Positions 44,745 through 55,581 of a stretch of DNA of 64,000 bases are shown here, piece by piece. Both the position numbers and the translations under genes were made by a program. The notes beneath the pieces were generated by a model, which was not told where the DNA came from, did not search any database, and saw only the letters and a list, made by a program, of their open reading frames with translations. Source of the DNA: Myxococcales bacterium (GTDB lineage Bacteria > Myxococcota_A > Polyangia > Haliangiales > Haliangiaceae); NCBI GenBank assembly GCA_016720595.1, contig JADKKI010000023.1, positions 62,001-126,000 on the forward strand. The letters run 5' to 3'. Within the stretch, counting starts at the first letter, position 1. The number at the start of each line of letters is the position of its first letter.

Positions 44745-46325
44745 TTACAGGGCAGGTCGCGAGGTGGCGCCCGGATGGCAGCGCGTACATGTGGTTCCGG
44801 TCAGCTTGAACGCTGTCCCACCGTCGTGGCACGGCTGGCAGCTGAGCTTCGGGGGCGCCGCGAGCTGGGTGATCGACGCGCCGTGGAGATCGTCGTGACA
44901 CCGGGTGCACGCGACCTCCGCTCCGGGGCTGCCGTTCGGGCCGTTCGGGCCCACGCGGTGCACCGCATGATCGAACGTCTTGCGCACGGACCAGGGGAGT
45001 GTGGTGCGGAGCGCGACTCGCTTCGCGGCGAGACCGAGCTGGTGGCAGCTCTCGCACGCGGTCAGCTCGGGCGCCGGCCCGCCCTTCACCGCGTGACAGC
45101 CGCTGCCGGTGCAGCTCTTGTGGCCGCGCGGTGGACGGAGCTGCGAGGCCGCGCTCGCGAGCGAGTGGCAGCTGCCGCAGTTCGCGGAGTGCTTGTCGTG
45201 CGTCAACGTGGCGCCGAACTCGGTGCGCTCCGGCGGCGGACGATCGGCCGTGAGCTTGCGCCACGGCTCGGTCGCGTTGTGGCACGCGCCGCAGATCTGC
45301 TTGGGCTCGTTCGGATCGATCGGCTTGCCGGCGCGCGCCTTGGGGATCCGGCGCTCGCCGAACCGCGCCTCGTGACATGGCACGCACGCGGCGTGACCGG
45401 CGACCAGCACCTCTCCCGTCGCGCCCAGCGGGTGGCATGCGGCGCACGGGAGCTTCACGTCCTTGTGCGTGGTGGCGTGCGAGAACCGCTCGGTCGGGCG
45501 CTCGACCTCGAACTTCCACGGCGGTGGGCCGGTGTGGCACCGGGTGCAGGCTTCGGTCACGGCGAACGCCGGCTTCCCGTCGTGGCACCCGGCGATCGCG
45601 CACGAGGTCTGCTTCGGGCGCGGCAGGATGCTGTCATCGGTGGCGAGGATCTCGGCGTGGCACGTGGCGCACAGCGCACCCGCACCGCCGCGCGCGGCGT
45701 GCTTGGGATGGGAGTACGCGGCGATCACGGTATCGATCGGGGCCGCCATCCGCGGCGGCTGCGGGCTCCCGCTCCCCGGTGTGTGGCAGCCGATGCACTG
45801 CGACATCGCCGGGCCCTTGCCACTGTTGCCCGAGCCGTCGTGACAGCCCACGCAGCGGCGGTGCGGCGCGGCCTTGCCGGGGAGAAAGTGGCACGCGGCG
45901 CACGGCACCTGCTTGTGGCGCTGGTGCGGCATCGAGAGTGCGAAGTCGGTGGCGATGTAGGGCGGGTAGGGCACCGGCACCGTCTTCGCGAGTGGTGCCG
46001 CGAGCGCGGTCTCGGCGTGGCAGTTGACGCAGATCCGACGCTGCTCCGCGGCAACCGCGATCGTGCCGCCCTGCTTCGGCTTCACGGGCACCGCGCCGTG
46101 ACACGCACCGAAGCACGACGCGTGATCGGGCCGCCCGACGAGGAGCCCGTTGCGCTGGCCGTGGCAGGCGCTGCACGCGATCGCCGTTCCGCCGGAGACC
46201 GCGATGTCGCGATCGTGGAGGTTGTGATCGAAGCCGGTCGCGGTGGTCGCGAGCATCGCTGGCGCCTGGGCGCGGACCATCGAGGCCGCGAGCACGAGCG
46301 CGATCGCGACGAGCCAGGCGCGCAC
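44745..46325 (-). CDS. Exported 18-haem-motif c-type cytochrome
   Basis: The 526-residue protein has a Sec signal peptide (WLVAIALVLAASMVRA) and 18 covalent haem-attachment motifs: 15 of CxxCH (for example CSACH, CVNCH, CIGCH) and three CxxxCH (CFGACH, CAIAGCH, CTGSGCH). Many distal His residues precede the motifs (FDHNLHD, MPHQRHK, YSHPKH), consistent with bis-His ligation. The start codon lies directly after the stop of the beta-barrel gene. It should be the periplasmic or outer-surface partner of a porin-cytochrome conduit together with the 15-motif lipoprotein. Substrate and direction of electron flow are unknown. Confidence 0.95.
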   Translation of the reverse strand: MRAWLVAIALVLAASMVRAQAPAMLATTATGFDHNLHDRDIAVSGGTAIACSACHGQRNGLLVGRPDHASCFGACHGAVPVKPKQGGTIAVAAEQRRICVNCHAETALAAPLAKTVPVPYPPYIATDFALSMPHQRHKQVPCAACHFLPGKAAPHRRCVGCHDGSGNSGKGPAMSQCIGCHTPGSGSPQPPRMAAPIDTVIAAYSHPKHAARGGAGALCATCHAEILATDDSILPRPKQTSCAIAGCHDGKPAFAVTEACTRCHTGPPPWKFEVERPTERFSHATTHKDVKLPCAACHPLGATGEVLVAGHAACVPCHEARFGERRIPKARAGKPIDPNEPKQICGACHNATEPWRKLTADRPPPERTEFGATLTHDKHSANCGSCHSLASAASQLRPPRGHKSCTGSGCHAVKGGPAPELTACESCHQLGLAAKRVALRTTLPWSVRKTFDHAVHRVGPNGPNGSPGAEVACTRCHDDLHGASITQLAAPPKLSCQPCHDGGTAFKLTGTTCTRCHPGATSRPAL

Positions 46326-48047
46326 TTAGTAGATCCCCGTGAGCATCAGGCGGAGGCTGCGGTAGCCGCTGATCTCGGGTGCGAACTCGAGGGCGCTCGA
46401 CACGTCGTAGGCCGTGGAGATCCGGACCCGGTCGCCGACCCACGCGTCGATCGTGAAGCGTCCGCCGATCCGCAGATCGCTGCCCGGGATCACGAGCGTG
46501 GGATCGGCGTAGAGCAGCGCATAGCGGGTGCGCCGCCCATAGACCTCGACGAGCGACGAGAACTTCCGCGCGCCGAGCGACATCTTCACCGAGCCGCCGA
46601 GCTCCGTGAAGCCCTCCTCGCCGCGGTACTCGTTCGGTGGGAGTGCCTGGGCGACATCCTTCTGATCGAACACCGGCATCTTGTCCGCGGGCTGGTCGTG
46701 GTTGGTCTGGCGCGACAGCAAGCTCGCACCGAGCGCGAGCGTGCGGCGCAGCCGGATCTCGAGAGCGCCGCCGATCTCGACGTAGGGTGCCGCGAACGAG
46801 TTCTTGATGATCCTCTGGCTGCCGTCGGTGGCCGTGCCTTTGCCCTCGGTGGCGAACGCGCCGCGGATCAGGAGATCCACGTTCTCGGCGATCAGTGTTC
46901 CCGCGCGCGCCGAGCCGAGGAACTGCGGGACCACCGGTCCGAGATCGAGGTATCGGCGCGCGCCGGTGGCATCCCGATCGGGCACGACGAACGCCGGGTC
47001 CCACTGCCAGTCGTTCTGGGTGCGATGGGTGATGTCGAACACGAGGTTCGTCACCTGCTTGTAGCGGGCGCGGACCTCGAGGCGCTGGCTCGCGGCCTTG
47101 CGATCGAGGGTGCGGACCTGCGCGATCACCGCGACGTCGCGACGCGGGCGCCAATCGCCTCGGAGCAGCGCACTCTCGGTCGCCGGCTGCGCGGCATCGG
47201 CGTTGATCCGAGAGGCCCCCATCGAGAGCACCTCGGCCTGGAGGGCGAGTGGCACCGGGCGCGAGAGCCCGCGCAGGTCGAAGCGGACCGAGGCCCCGGC
47301 GACCGTCGGGCGCTGATCCGATTGATCGCGCGTGTAGTCGGTGTGGCGAACACCGGCATAGGCCGACGCCGTGACGATCGGGCCGTCGTACGCGACGAGC
47401 CCGCCGTCGAGGTGGAGGATCCACGGGCCATAGACGTGCTGGCCACCCGCGCGGAACCGTAACTTCGACATCCCCCAGCGCGGCGGGAGGAAGTCCTTGA
47501 GCTCCGCCCAGCCATACCGGATGTCCACGCCGCTGCGCTCGAACCACGTCGCGATCGGCGGGGCCACCGAGAGCGTCTGTCCAGGGGCCGGCGAGTAGTC
47601 GAGCTTGCGCGCGGCCTGGAGGCGCGCGGCGAAGTAGCTCGAGAGCGAACCGAGGCCGAGGCCGCGTGTCGAGCCGAACACCTCGGAGAACCCGTACGAG
47701 CGGAGCTTCGCGTAGTCCTCGCCGACGGTCGGCGGCCGCGATCCGAGGGACGCGCGACCGCTCGGGTTGGCGGACTCCACCTGATATCCGATGTCGATCT
47801 CGAACGACACCTGCTGCGAGAGATCGCGCAGCGCGGCGGTCTGCTCGAGCGGCTCCGGGGCGCGCGCGAGCGGGGGCGGGGCTGCGGGCATCGGCGTCGC
47901 CGAGCGCGCGGCCGGCGCGGTCTGGGCGACGGGGCGCGCCCGCATCTTGAGGTGCTTCGGCGGCGGCTCGTGCGTGACCTCGAGCCGCGGATCCGCGATC
48001 GCCTGCGCCCCGGCGAGCGTGACCATCGCGAGTGCGATGCGCTTCAC
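46326..48047 (-). CDS. Outer-membrane beta-barrel protein, probable conduit porin (MtrB/OmbB-like role)
   Basis: The 573-residue protein has a signal peptide, a Pro/Ala-rich N-terminal segment (about 30-75), then a large beta-barrel region with alternating hydrophobic strands and a C-terminal aromatic residue (LRLMLTGIY), the outer-membrane insertion signature. It is encoded between two multihaem cytochromes, overlapping the upstream one (ATGA) and adjoining the downstream one. In known porin-cytochrome complexes the barrel sheathes a cytochrome across the outer membrane; sequence similarity to MtrB or OmbB is not evident by eye, so the role is inferred from context. Confidence 0.85.
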   Translation of the reverse strand: MKRIALAMVTLAGAQAIADPRLEVTHEPPPKHLKMRARPVAQTAPAARSATPMPAAPPPLARAPEPLEQTAALRDLSQQVSFEIDIGYQVESANPSGRASLGSRPPTVGEDYAKLRSYGFSEVFGSTRGLGLGSLSSYFAARLQAARKLDYSPAPGQTLSVAPPIATWFERSGVDIRYGWAELKDFLPPRWGMSKLRFRAGGQHVYGPWILHLDGGLVAYDGPIVTASAYAGVRHTDYTRDQSDQRPTVAGASVRFDLRGLSRPVPLALQAEVLSMGASRINADAAQPATESALLRGDWRPRRDVAVIAQVRTLDRKAASQRLEVRARYKQVTNLVFDITHRTQNDWQWDPAFVVPDRDATGARRYLDLGPVVPQFLGSARAGTLIAENVDLLIRGAFATEGKGTATDGSQRIIKNSFAAPYVEIGGALEIRLRRTLALGASLLSRQTNHDQPADKMPVFDQKDVAQALPPNEYRGEEGFTELGGSVKMSLGARKFSSLVEVYGRRTRYALLYADPTLVIPGSDLRIGGRFTIDAWVGDRVRISTAYDVSSALEFAPEISGYRSLRLMLTGIY

Positions 48048-49288
48048 CAGCTCCTCCGGACGGCGGTGTCGAGGTGGCAGTCCTTGCAGTCCTTGTCACC
48101 GTGACAGGCGGTGCAGGAGCGGATGTTGATCCGGGCGAGGTGTCCGTGGTCGGTCTTGAACGAATCGACGCGTCCGTGCGAGCGCGGCCGCTGCGCGTGG
48201 CAGGCGCTGCAGAACTCGACGACGTGGCAGCGCGCGCAGCGCTCGCGGTTCGCGGCGGACTCGGGGCCGTGGTCGAGCTCGCGCCACGTGATCCGGTGAT
48301 CCGAGGGCTGCATCGTCTGGTGGCACTCGTCGCAGGCCTGCCGCGGATTGCCCGACATCCGGGTGTGGCAGGTGGCGCAGCGCGTGGAGTCACGCTCGGC
48401 GACCTCGGCGTGATCGCGGCGGAACGCGAGCGTATGGTCGAGGGGGCGCTCGGTCGCCGGGAGGTGATTGCGCGGTGCGAGCGCGGTCAGCGTGCTGGTC
48501 CGCGCCGCATGGCAGGTCTCGCAGGTGCGCATGTTGAGCTCGGCCGGCGTGCGATCGCTGTCGTCGTGGCAGGTGACGCAGTTCTCGACGCGCGGCGCGG
48601 GGTGGCGCGCGTAGTCCTCGGCCAGCGTGGTCTGGGTGTGGCAGGTCTCGCAGCGGATGACGCGGTTCTTGCGATCGGTCTTGTGGCGGTCGTGCTCGAA
48701 GTGGAGGTCGTCGCGGATCAGGCGGGAGCGCGACCGCTCGTGCGCGGTGGCCTCGTGGCAGCCCGTGCAGTCCTCCATCTTCGGTGCTTTTTGGGTGCCC
48801 TTGCCGAGCGCGACCTCGGCCGCATGACAGCGCGCGCAGGTGGCGTGATCCGGGCGCGCCTGCTGGCCATCGCGGACGTGGCAATCGGGGCAGCCGACGT
48901 GAAACCCGACCCGACCTTCCATGCGGCCCGCGTCGAGGTGCTTCTTGTGCGAGAACCGCGACGGCTCGGTCTGCCACAGATCCTGGACCGGGTACTTCTT
49001 CAGCGGGGCGAGCAGGGGCTGGGTCGTGACCTTGATGTGGCAGACCTGGCAGAACGGGCCCGGCGTCGCGAGGAACTCCTTGCGGTGACAGGCGCCGTCG
49101 TCGCACGGCTTGTGATCGTCGGTCCCGGGACGCGCGGCCGTCCGATGGCAGCCGCCACACGGGACCTGCGCGTGGTGCTCGTGCGACAGCCGCGTGGGAT
49201 CGAGCGGCGGAAGCGGCGCATCGATCTGCCGCGCCGGCGAACACGCTCCGGCGAGGATCACCCACGCGATCAGTAGGAGCGCACGCAT
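48044..49288 (-). CDS. Multihaem c-type cytochrome lipoprotein (15 haem motifs)
   Basis: The 414-residue protein has a lipoprotein signal peptide (LLLIAWVILAGAC) and 15 haem-attachment motifs: 14 CxxCH and one CxxxxCH (CDDGACH). The SHEHHAQVPC and SHKKHL segments supply distal His ligands. The first haem region resembles NapC/cytochrome c7-type modules, the remainder is a chain of closely spaced sites. ATG 49288 is used because it directly precedes the signal peptide. It is the first gene of the cytochrome operon and overlaps the barrel gene. It likely sits on the outer membrane facing the periplasm or the outside. Confidence 0.95.
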   Translation of the reverse strand: MRALLLIAWVILAGACSPARQIDAPLPPLDPTRLSHEHHAQVPCGGCHRTAARPGTDDHKPCDDGACHRKEFLATPGPFCQVCHIKVTTQPLLAPLKKYPVQDLWQTEPSRFSHKKHLDAGRMEGRVGFHVGCPDCHVRDGQQARPDHATCARCHAAEVALGKGTQKAPKMEDCTGCHEATAHERSRSRLIRDDLHFEHDRHKTDRKNRVIRCETCHTQTTLAEDYARHPAPRVENCVTCHDDSDRTPAELNMRTCETCHAARTSTLTALAPRNHLPATERPLDHTLAFRRDHAEVAERDSTRCATCHTRMSGNPRQACDECHQTMQPSDHRITWRELDHGPESAANRERCARCHVVEFCSACHAQRPRSHGRVDSFKTDHGHLARINIRSCTACHGDKDCKDCHLDTAVRRSW

Positions 49289-49304
49289 CTCCCGCGCGCC
49301 GACG

Positions 49305-50258
49305 CTAGCACGACGACACAGCCGGCAGCCCGCCCTGCAGCGCCTCCTCTCGATCACGGGGATCGAGGTGGGGGCGGATCGGGGTCAGCATCCGCCGGGC
49401 GATGACCCTGCGTGCCGGGGCATCGGGCCGCCACCAGGTGATGGCGTAGCCGCGCTCTCCGGGGGGCGTGTAGGCGACGGTGACGGCCTCGCCGGCGAGC
49501 TCCTCGGGGAGCGCATCGAGGGTGGTGTGCGTGATGACCTCGCCGCCCGGGGCGGTGCACGCCCGCGCCGCGGGCCACATCCGATCGAAGAACCCGCGGT
49601 CCGCGTGCCGCCAGATCGCGACGTCGTGGTCGTCCGGGATCGGGGCGTTGCAGGTCACCAGCGCCGCTGGGGCGTGGGTGACCCCGATCTCCGCCTCCTC
49701 GATCGTCAGGTGGCGGCAGCCGCTCAGCGCCGCCCCGAGCCGCGCGAAGCGCACCGCCCGTGGGTTGAGATCGATCCCCAGGATCTCGGCGCCGAGGTTC
49801 GGGCGGGCGAGGGGCGCGAACGCCGAGCCACAGGCCAGATCGATCCATCGCGGCCGGCGTCCGGGGCCGATCGCGCTCGCGAGGTGGTAGCTCGAGTCAT
49901 CCGGCCAGCACACGAGCTGCTCGGCGTCCTCCGCGTCATCGCGGTCGCAGACCAGGAGCCCCTGCTCGTGCGGGAGCACGGACCATGGCGCGTGGAAGCG
50001 ATCTCCCGCGCGCTCGAGCAGACCCACCTCCAGCAGCTCGTCGATCGGCAGGAGGCGTAGCTGATCGGCGGTGAGGTGCGCGCCTGCCACGAACTGGGAG
50101 AGCGCGGCGGACGCGGGGACCGGCGGCCGCGCCGACAGCCCGGACAGGCGCCGCGGCAACAGCGAGAGCCGGTGGGTGCCCGCCCATGCGAGCAGCGCGC
50201 TCTCGGTCAGCCCCGCACCACGCAGGCGGGCCCCGACCATCGTCAGATCGACGGTCAC
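49305..50258 (-). CDS. SAM-dependent methyltransferase
   Basis: The 317-residue protein has a ~130-residue N-terminal domain (possibly winged-helix-like; LPIDELLEVGLLERAGDRFH) and a class I methyltransferase core with motif I WIDLACGSAFAPLA, motif II LGIDLNPRAVRFARLGA and a VTCNAPIP segment at the position of the catalytic NPPY-like motif. The arrangement resembles RsmC/PrmC-type small-molecule or rRNA N-methyltransferases. GTG 50258 overlaps the stop of the TPR lipoprotein (GTGA). The substrate is not known. Confidence 0.85.
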   Translation of the reverse strand: MTVDLTMVGARLRGAGLTESALLAWAGTHRLSLLPRRLSGLSARPPVPASAALSQFVAGAHLTADQLRLLPIDELLEVGLLERAGDRFHAPWSVLPHEQGLLVCDRDDAEDAEQLVCWPDDSSYHLASAIGPGRRPRWIDLACGSAFAPLARPNLGAEILGIDLNPRAVRFARLGAALSGCRHLTIEEAEIGVTHAPAALVTCNAPIPDDHDVAIWRHADRGFFDRMWPAARACTAPGGEVITHTTLDALPEELAGEAVTVAYTPPGERGYAITWWRPDAPARRVIARRMLTPIRPHLDPRDREEALQGGLPAVSSC

Positions 50259-52369
50259 GGCAGGAGCGCCAGGTAGCGGCGCGCGAGATCGTATTCGGCA
50301 TCGAGCACCACGTGCGCATCGAGCACCTGGGCGAACAGCAGCTTCTTCGCCGCCGGCGTGGTCGCCGCGGGATCGAGCTCGAACATCGCGGTGTAGAAGG
50401 CGAGCTCGGCCCGCCGCGGTCCGGTGGTGGCGGCCGCGCGGAGCTGCGCGTAGGGCAGGCGGCCGGTCGCGGCGCGTGCGAGCAGCTCGTACCACGTGTC
50501 CCCCTGGCGGCCGGCGAGGTACTCGGAGGCGAGCCGGTCCTGCGGTTCGCCGAGACGCCGCGCCTCGCCGGTGATCCACAGGGACATGTAGACCTTGTAG
50601 AAGTCGCTGAGGTTCGCGCCGAGTCCGCGGTGGTACGCGTCGAGCGCATCGCGGTACTGCCCCGCCTCGATCAAGAACGCCACCGCACCTGCGGAGATGT
50701 CGGCGGTGTCCGCATCGACATCGACCGCGCGCATCACCAGATCGATCGCCGGATCCGGATCACCCATGTGGAACATCGCACGTCCACTGTCGAGCAGCCG
50801 CTCGGCGGCGACCGCGCGGGGCAGGTCCTTGGCTTCGCCGAGCGAGGCCCAGCTGCGCATCGCATCGAGGTAGCGGGTGGCGGCCTGCTTGTGCTGCCCG
50901 AGCCCGCGCAGCGCATCGCCCGCGATCCTCTCGAGCTTCGCGCGTCGATAGCGATCCCCACTGCTCTGATCGCCGAGCATCGCCAGCCCGGTCTTCGCCC
51001 ACTCCTGCGCGGAGGCGAACTGATCGATCTGCACCTCGATCGTGGTCAGCGTCTCGTACGCATCGATCGAAGGCGCGCGCTCGAGGGAGGCCTCGAGCGC
51101 GTGCTTGGCATCCGAGAGCAAGCCCTGGCTCGCGAGGCCGCGTCCAAGCGCGGACTCCGCGATCGCCGCGGTCTGCTGCCACACCATGTGCGGGTGGTCC
51201 TTCGCAGACTTGCTGGTGAAGGCGAGCACGCCGCGCCAGGCCTCGTTCGCGGCGCGGGGGCGCCCGCCGCCCGCGAGCCGTGCGATCCGCTCGCCGTAGA
51301 GCTTGCCGAGGCGGAGCGCCGCGGCGCTGTCGACATCGGGGGAGGCGTGGAGTGCACGCTCGTAGAGCTCGATCGCCTGATCCACCCGGCCGAGCGCCCG
51401 CGCATCGCTCGCGGCGGCGAGCGCGAGGCCCGGATCCTGAGGGAACTTGGCGAGTCCCGCGAGGCAGGTCGCGAGCGCGGCGGCCGCGTCAGGCGCGTGC
51501 TCGTCCACGCGCAGGGCCGCGGCGAGCTCGGCATAGGCATCCGCGGTGGGATGGTTGGCGAGGACCTCGGCGTGTGCGGCGAGCTCGCGATCGGTGCCGA
51601 GCCCCTTGAGCTTCGCGAGCTGGAGATGGATCTCGTCGATCCGCCCGGCCCGCGCCAGCACGTTCGCGATCCGCCGGCCGGTGGTCAGGATGTCGTGGTG
51701 CGCGCGCACCAGCTGTAGCGAGGCACCCTGCTTGTCGATCAGCATCGCGATCGCTCGCTGCCGGTCGACCAGGAGGCCGACGTACCGATCGACGAGCCAG
51801 GGCAGCGGCAGCGCGAGCGTGGTGGGCTGGAGCAGCTGGAGGGGCTGCGCGCGGATCGAGTTGGGCCCGTTCTCGGCGGTCGCGAGCTCGTCGGCGAAGG
51901 CGAGGATCTCGTCGATCTCGGCGAGGTGAGCTGCGCGCTGCGCGGGTTCGATCTCGGCGAGCAGCACGAGCGTCTGGATCGCAGGCTCGAGTGCGCCGGA
52001 CTTCGCGAACATCCCGCGCAACCGGTGCAGGAGCGCGGCGTGGGGTGCGAGGCCGCGCCCGAGCTCCGCCGGGTCCGCCTGCCACATCCAGGTCAGCTGA
52101 TCGAGGAGTAACGCCGCGGCGAACGGGCGTTCTTCCACGATCGCATCGGAGATTCGCCGAGCCACAGCCTCCGCAACCTCGCTGCGCACCCGATCACGCT
52201 CGGCGCCCGGTGGGACCACCCAGAGATGATCGATCGCCTGATCGCGATCGCTATCATCGCGCAGGGCCACCGGTGCATCGGGCCAGCTCGCCGGCTTCCG
52301 AGCGCCGTGCCCGCATGCAGCGAGGACGGCGACGGCGAGGACGAAACGGACGGCGACCATCGAGAACAA
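50255..52369 (-). CDS. TPR-rich lipoprotein
   Basis: The 704-residue protein has a signal peptide with lipobox ([10 protein letters not shown]) and helical repeats along its length, the clearest TPR units being [20 protein letters not shown] and [20 protein letters not shown]. It is probably anchored in the outer membrane facing the periplasm as a protein-protein scaffold. The start may be ATG 52369 or 52360. It is divergent from the aspartate kinase gene and coupled to the methyltransferase gene. No specific role is evident. Confidence 0.8.
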   Translation of the reverse strand: MFSMVAVRFVLAVAVLAACGHGARKPASWPDAPVALRDDSDRDQAIDHLWVVPPGAERDRVRSEVAEAVARRISDAIVEERPFAAALLLDQLTWMWQADPAELGRGLAPHAALLHRLRGMFAKSGALEPAIQTLVLLAEIEPAQRAAHLAEIDEILAFADELATAENGPNSIRAQPLQLLQPTTLALPLPWLVDRYVGLLVDRQRAIAMLIDKQGASLQLVRAHHDILTTGRRIANVLARAGRIDEIHLQLAKLKGLGTDRELAAHAEVLANHPTADAYAELAAALRVDEHAPDAAAALATCLAGLAKFPQDPGLALAAASDARALGRVDQAIELYERALHASPDVDSAAALRLGKLYGERIARLAGGGRPRAANEAWRGVLAFTSKSAKDHPHMVWQQTAAIAESALGRGLASQGLLSDAKHALEASLERAPSIDAYETLTTIEVQIDQFASAQEWAKTGLAMLGDQSSGDRYRRAKLERIAGDALRGLGQHKQAATRYLDAMRSWASLGEAKDLPRAVAAERLLDSGRAMFHMGDPDPAIDLVMRAVDVDADTADISAGAVAFLIEAGQYRDALDAYHRGLGANLSDFYKVYMSLWITGEARRLGEPQDRLASEYLAGRQGDTWYELLARAATGRLPYAQLRAAATTGPRRAELAFYTAMFELDPAATTPAAKKLLFAQVLDAHVVLDAEYDLARRYLALLP

Positions 52370-52399
52370 GGTAGCATCGCTCGGGCGTTACGTTGGTGT

Positions 52400-53589
<1,190 letters not shown>

Positions 53590-53591
53590 GG

Positions 53592-54380
53592 ATGCCCAAG
53601 CTCGCGCTCACCCGCTGGTTGCCCCACCTCGGCAGGCTCGGCCGTGCCTCGCGGTGGAAGCGTGGACGCGGGCGTCCTCCCCGGGTGTGGGCGCATCGCG
53701 GGGACTCCGCGCATGCACCGGAGAACACGATGCTCGCGTTCGACAAGGCCAAGGCCGCCGGCGCGGATGGCATCGAGCTCGACGTGCGGTTCGACGGCGA
53801 GGGCAACGTGGTGGTGTTCCACGACTCGGAGCTCGAGCGGCTGTGTCAGCTGCCGGGGACGATGGAGACCACGAGCGCCGCGGCCCGCGCGAAGCTCCGG
53901 GTCGCCGGCGAGCCCGTGGCCACCCTCGCCGAGGTGCTCCACACCTTCGATCTCGAGATCGATGTCGAGATCAAGGCGAACCGCTTGGGTCGCGAGGGCG
54001 AGCTCGCTGCGGCCACGGCCAAGGTGATCAAGGACTCGGGTCGCGAGGATCAGATCCTGGTGTCCTCGTTCGATCCGGTCATCCTGCTCCAGGTCCATCG
54101 CCACCTGCCGGCGATCGGGCTCGCGCACATCTTCGCCGATGATCAAGCGCTGCCGGTCCGGCGCGGCTGGATCGGCACGATGATCGGGGTCTCGATCGTC
54201 CACCCGCAACACACGCTGGTCACCGAAGGCGCGGTCAAGCGCTGGCACACCGCCGGTCGGCCGATCAACGTGTGGACCGTCGACGACGCGGCCGAGCTCA
54301 CCCGGCTCGCGCAGCTCGGTGTCGATGGCGTGTTCGCGAACGATCCGGCGCACGCGCGCGCCGTGTTCGATGCGCTCTGA
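53592..54380 (+). CDS. Glycerophosphodiester phosphodiesterase
   Basis: The 262-residue enzyme hydrolyses glycerophosphodiesters to glycerol-3-phosphate and an alcohol. The GDPD signature is complete: WAHRGDSAHAPENTMLAF (His-Arg-Gly and Glu ligands), IELDVRFDGEGNVVVFHD (metal ligands and second His), DVEIKAN, and the C-terminal WTVDDAAELTRLAQLGVDGV. It has no signal peptide, so it is probably cytoplasmic, for phospholipid turnover. ATG 53592 follows the aspartate kinase stop by 2 bp. Confidence 0.95.
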   Translation: MPKLALTRWLPHLGRLGRASRWKRGRGRPPRVWAHRGDSAHAPENTMLAFDKAKAAGADGIELDVRFDGEGNVVVFHDSELERLCQLPGTMETTSAAARAKLRVAGEPVATLAEVLHTFDLEIDVEIKANRLGREGELAAATAKVIKDSGREDQILVSSFDPVILLQVHRHLPAIGLAHIFADDQALPVRRGWIGTMIGVSIVHPQHTLVTEGAVKRWHTAGRPINVWTVDDAAELTRLAQLGVDGVFANDPAHARAVFDAL

Positions 54381-54394
54381 GACGCGCTCGACCG

Positions 54395-54904
54395 CTACTT
54401 CGTGACCGGCGGATCGATCACGAACTCGAGCGAGAACTGCGCCTGGCCGCGCCACAGCTGCGCCGTCACCTGGTTCGCCGTGCGCAGCGAATCCCACACG
54501 GTCTGCAGCTGATCCGGGCGCGACAGCGGCTTGCCGTTGATCGCGAGCAGCACGTCGCCGGGGACCAGATCGACATCGACCAGCGGCCCGGTGCGATCGA
54601 GCAGCTGCACCAGCTGCCAGCCCACGAACCGCTCGCCGTTCAGCTGCGGCGCGATCTCGAGCTGCCGCAGGAACGCGCCCGGGCCTGCATCGAGCACCGC
54701 GACCAGGCGGTCCCGCGCGATCGTCCCGGTCCGGAGGCCCTTGCCGACCGGGGCGATGGCGCGGGGGGCGTCCACGGCGGGTGCGGGTGCGGGATCGGTG
54801 GCGGTCGCCCGCGGGCCGAGATCCTCGTCGTAGACCGAGCCCTTGGGCGCGACCTTGGGGCCACACGCGGCGACGGCGACGAGCCAGAGCAGAGCAGGGC
54901 GCAT
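54395..54904 (-). CDS. PDZ-domain lipoprotein
   Basis: The 169-residue protein has a lipoprotein signal (LLWLVAVAAC, Cys14), a Pro/Ala linker and a C-terminal PDZ-like domain (LVDVDLVPGDVLLAINGKPL; LQTVWDSLRTANQVT) similar to the C-terminal domain of GspC-type secretion proteins. No other type II secretion genes are near. It is convergent with the GDPD gene, with only 14 bp between stops. Confidence 0.8.
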   Translation of the reverse strand: MRPALLWLVAVAACGPKVAPKGSVYDEDLGPRATATDPAPAPAVDAPRAIAPVGKGLRTGTIARDRLVAVLDAGPGAFLRQLEIAPQLNGERFVGWQLVQLLDRTGPLVDVDLVPGDVLLAINGKPLSRPDQLQTVWDSLRTANQVTAQLWRGQAQFSLEFVIDPPVTK

Positions 54905-54942
54905 GGTCTTGAACGTACGCCGCCCGCCACAGGAGGCAACTT

Positions 54943-55560
54943 CTACGGCGCGAGCGTGCCGACCAGCGCGACGATCGCCCCGAACACCGCATCCGGGGAG
55001 GCCTCGCCGTCGATCGTCTCGATCCGCTCGCCCTGTGCCGCGAGCTCGGAGATCGTGGCCTTGTAGCCGGCGGCGACCTCCTCCTGCATCCGCATGTCCT
55101 CGAACAGCTCCTGGATCCGGCCCGCGGAGATCCGGCGCGCGGCGGCGACCTCGGGGCGGACCGACAGGAAGATCGTCAGGTCAGGCTTCCGCGCGCGGGC
55201 ATTGAGCGTGGTGATCCAGTCGCGATCCGCGCCGGTGCCCTGATAGGCGAGCGAGGAGTGATACCAGCGGTCGGACACCACCATGGCGCCCGCGGCGAGC
55301 TGCACCTCGACCTCGCGCTGGAGGTGGTCGAGGCGGTCGGCCGCGAACAGCAGGCCAAACGTGCTCTGCGCGATCGCCTGGTTCTCGATCGCGTGGTGGC
55401 CGGTCAGCATCTGGCGGATCAGCTGCCCGATCGGCCCATCACTCGGCTCGCGCGTCAGGTGCGCCTTGCCGCCCTTGGCGTTCAAGTGAGCGACGAGACG
55501 GCGGGCCTGGGTCGTCGTGCCGGCACCATCCAGGCCTTCGAGGACGATCAGGCGGGTCAT
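54943..55560 (-). CDS. tmk: Thymidylate kinase
   Basis: The 205-residue enzyme phosphorylates dTMP to dTDP. Family motifs: P-loop LIVLEGLDGAGTTTQARRL, TREPSDGPIG (DR/EP motif), DRWYHSSLAYQG, and IFLSVRPEVAAARR with the lid region GRIQELFEDM. In the P-loop the usual Lys (GxGKT) is Thr, giving GAGTTT. This substitution is known in some dTMP kinases; if real it implies altered phosphate coordination. The length is normal. Confidence 0.92.
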   Translation of the reverse strand: MTRLIVLEGLDGAGTTTQARRLVAHLNAKGGKAHLTREPSDGPIGQLIRQMLTGHHAIENQAIAQSTFGLLFAADRLDHLQREVEVQLAAGAMVVSDRWYHSSLAYQGTGADRDWITTLNARARKPDLTIFLSVRPEVAAARRISAGRIQELFEDMRMQEEVAAGYKATISELAAQGERIETIDGEASPDAVFGAIVALVGTLAP

Positions 55561-55581
55561 GCGTTCGCGACTATCGCACGG

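Noticed and set aside
44703-47462. A 919-codon + strand frame over the cytochrome and barrel genes
   Set aside because: The minus strand encodes 18 haem motifs and a beta-barrel in two adjoining frames; the + frame has no recognisable motif.
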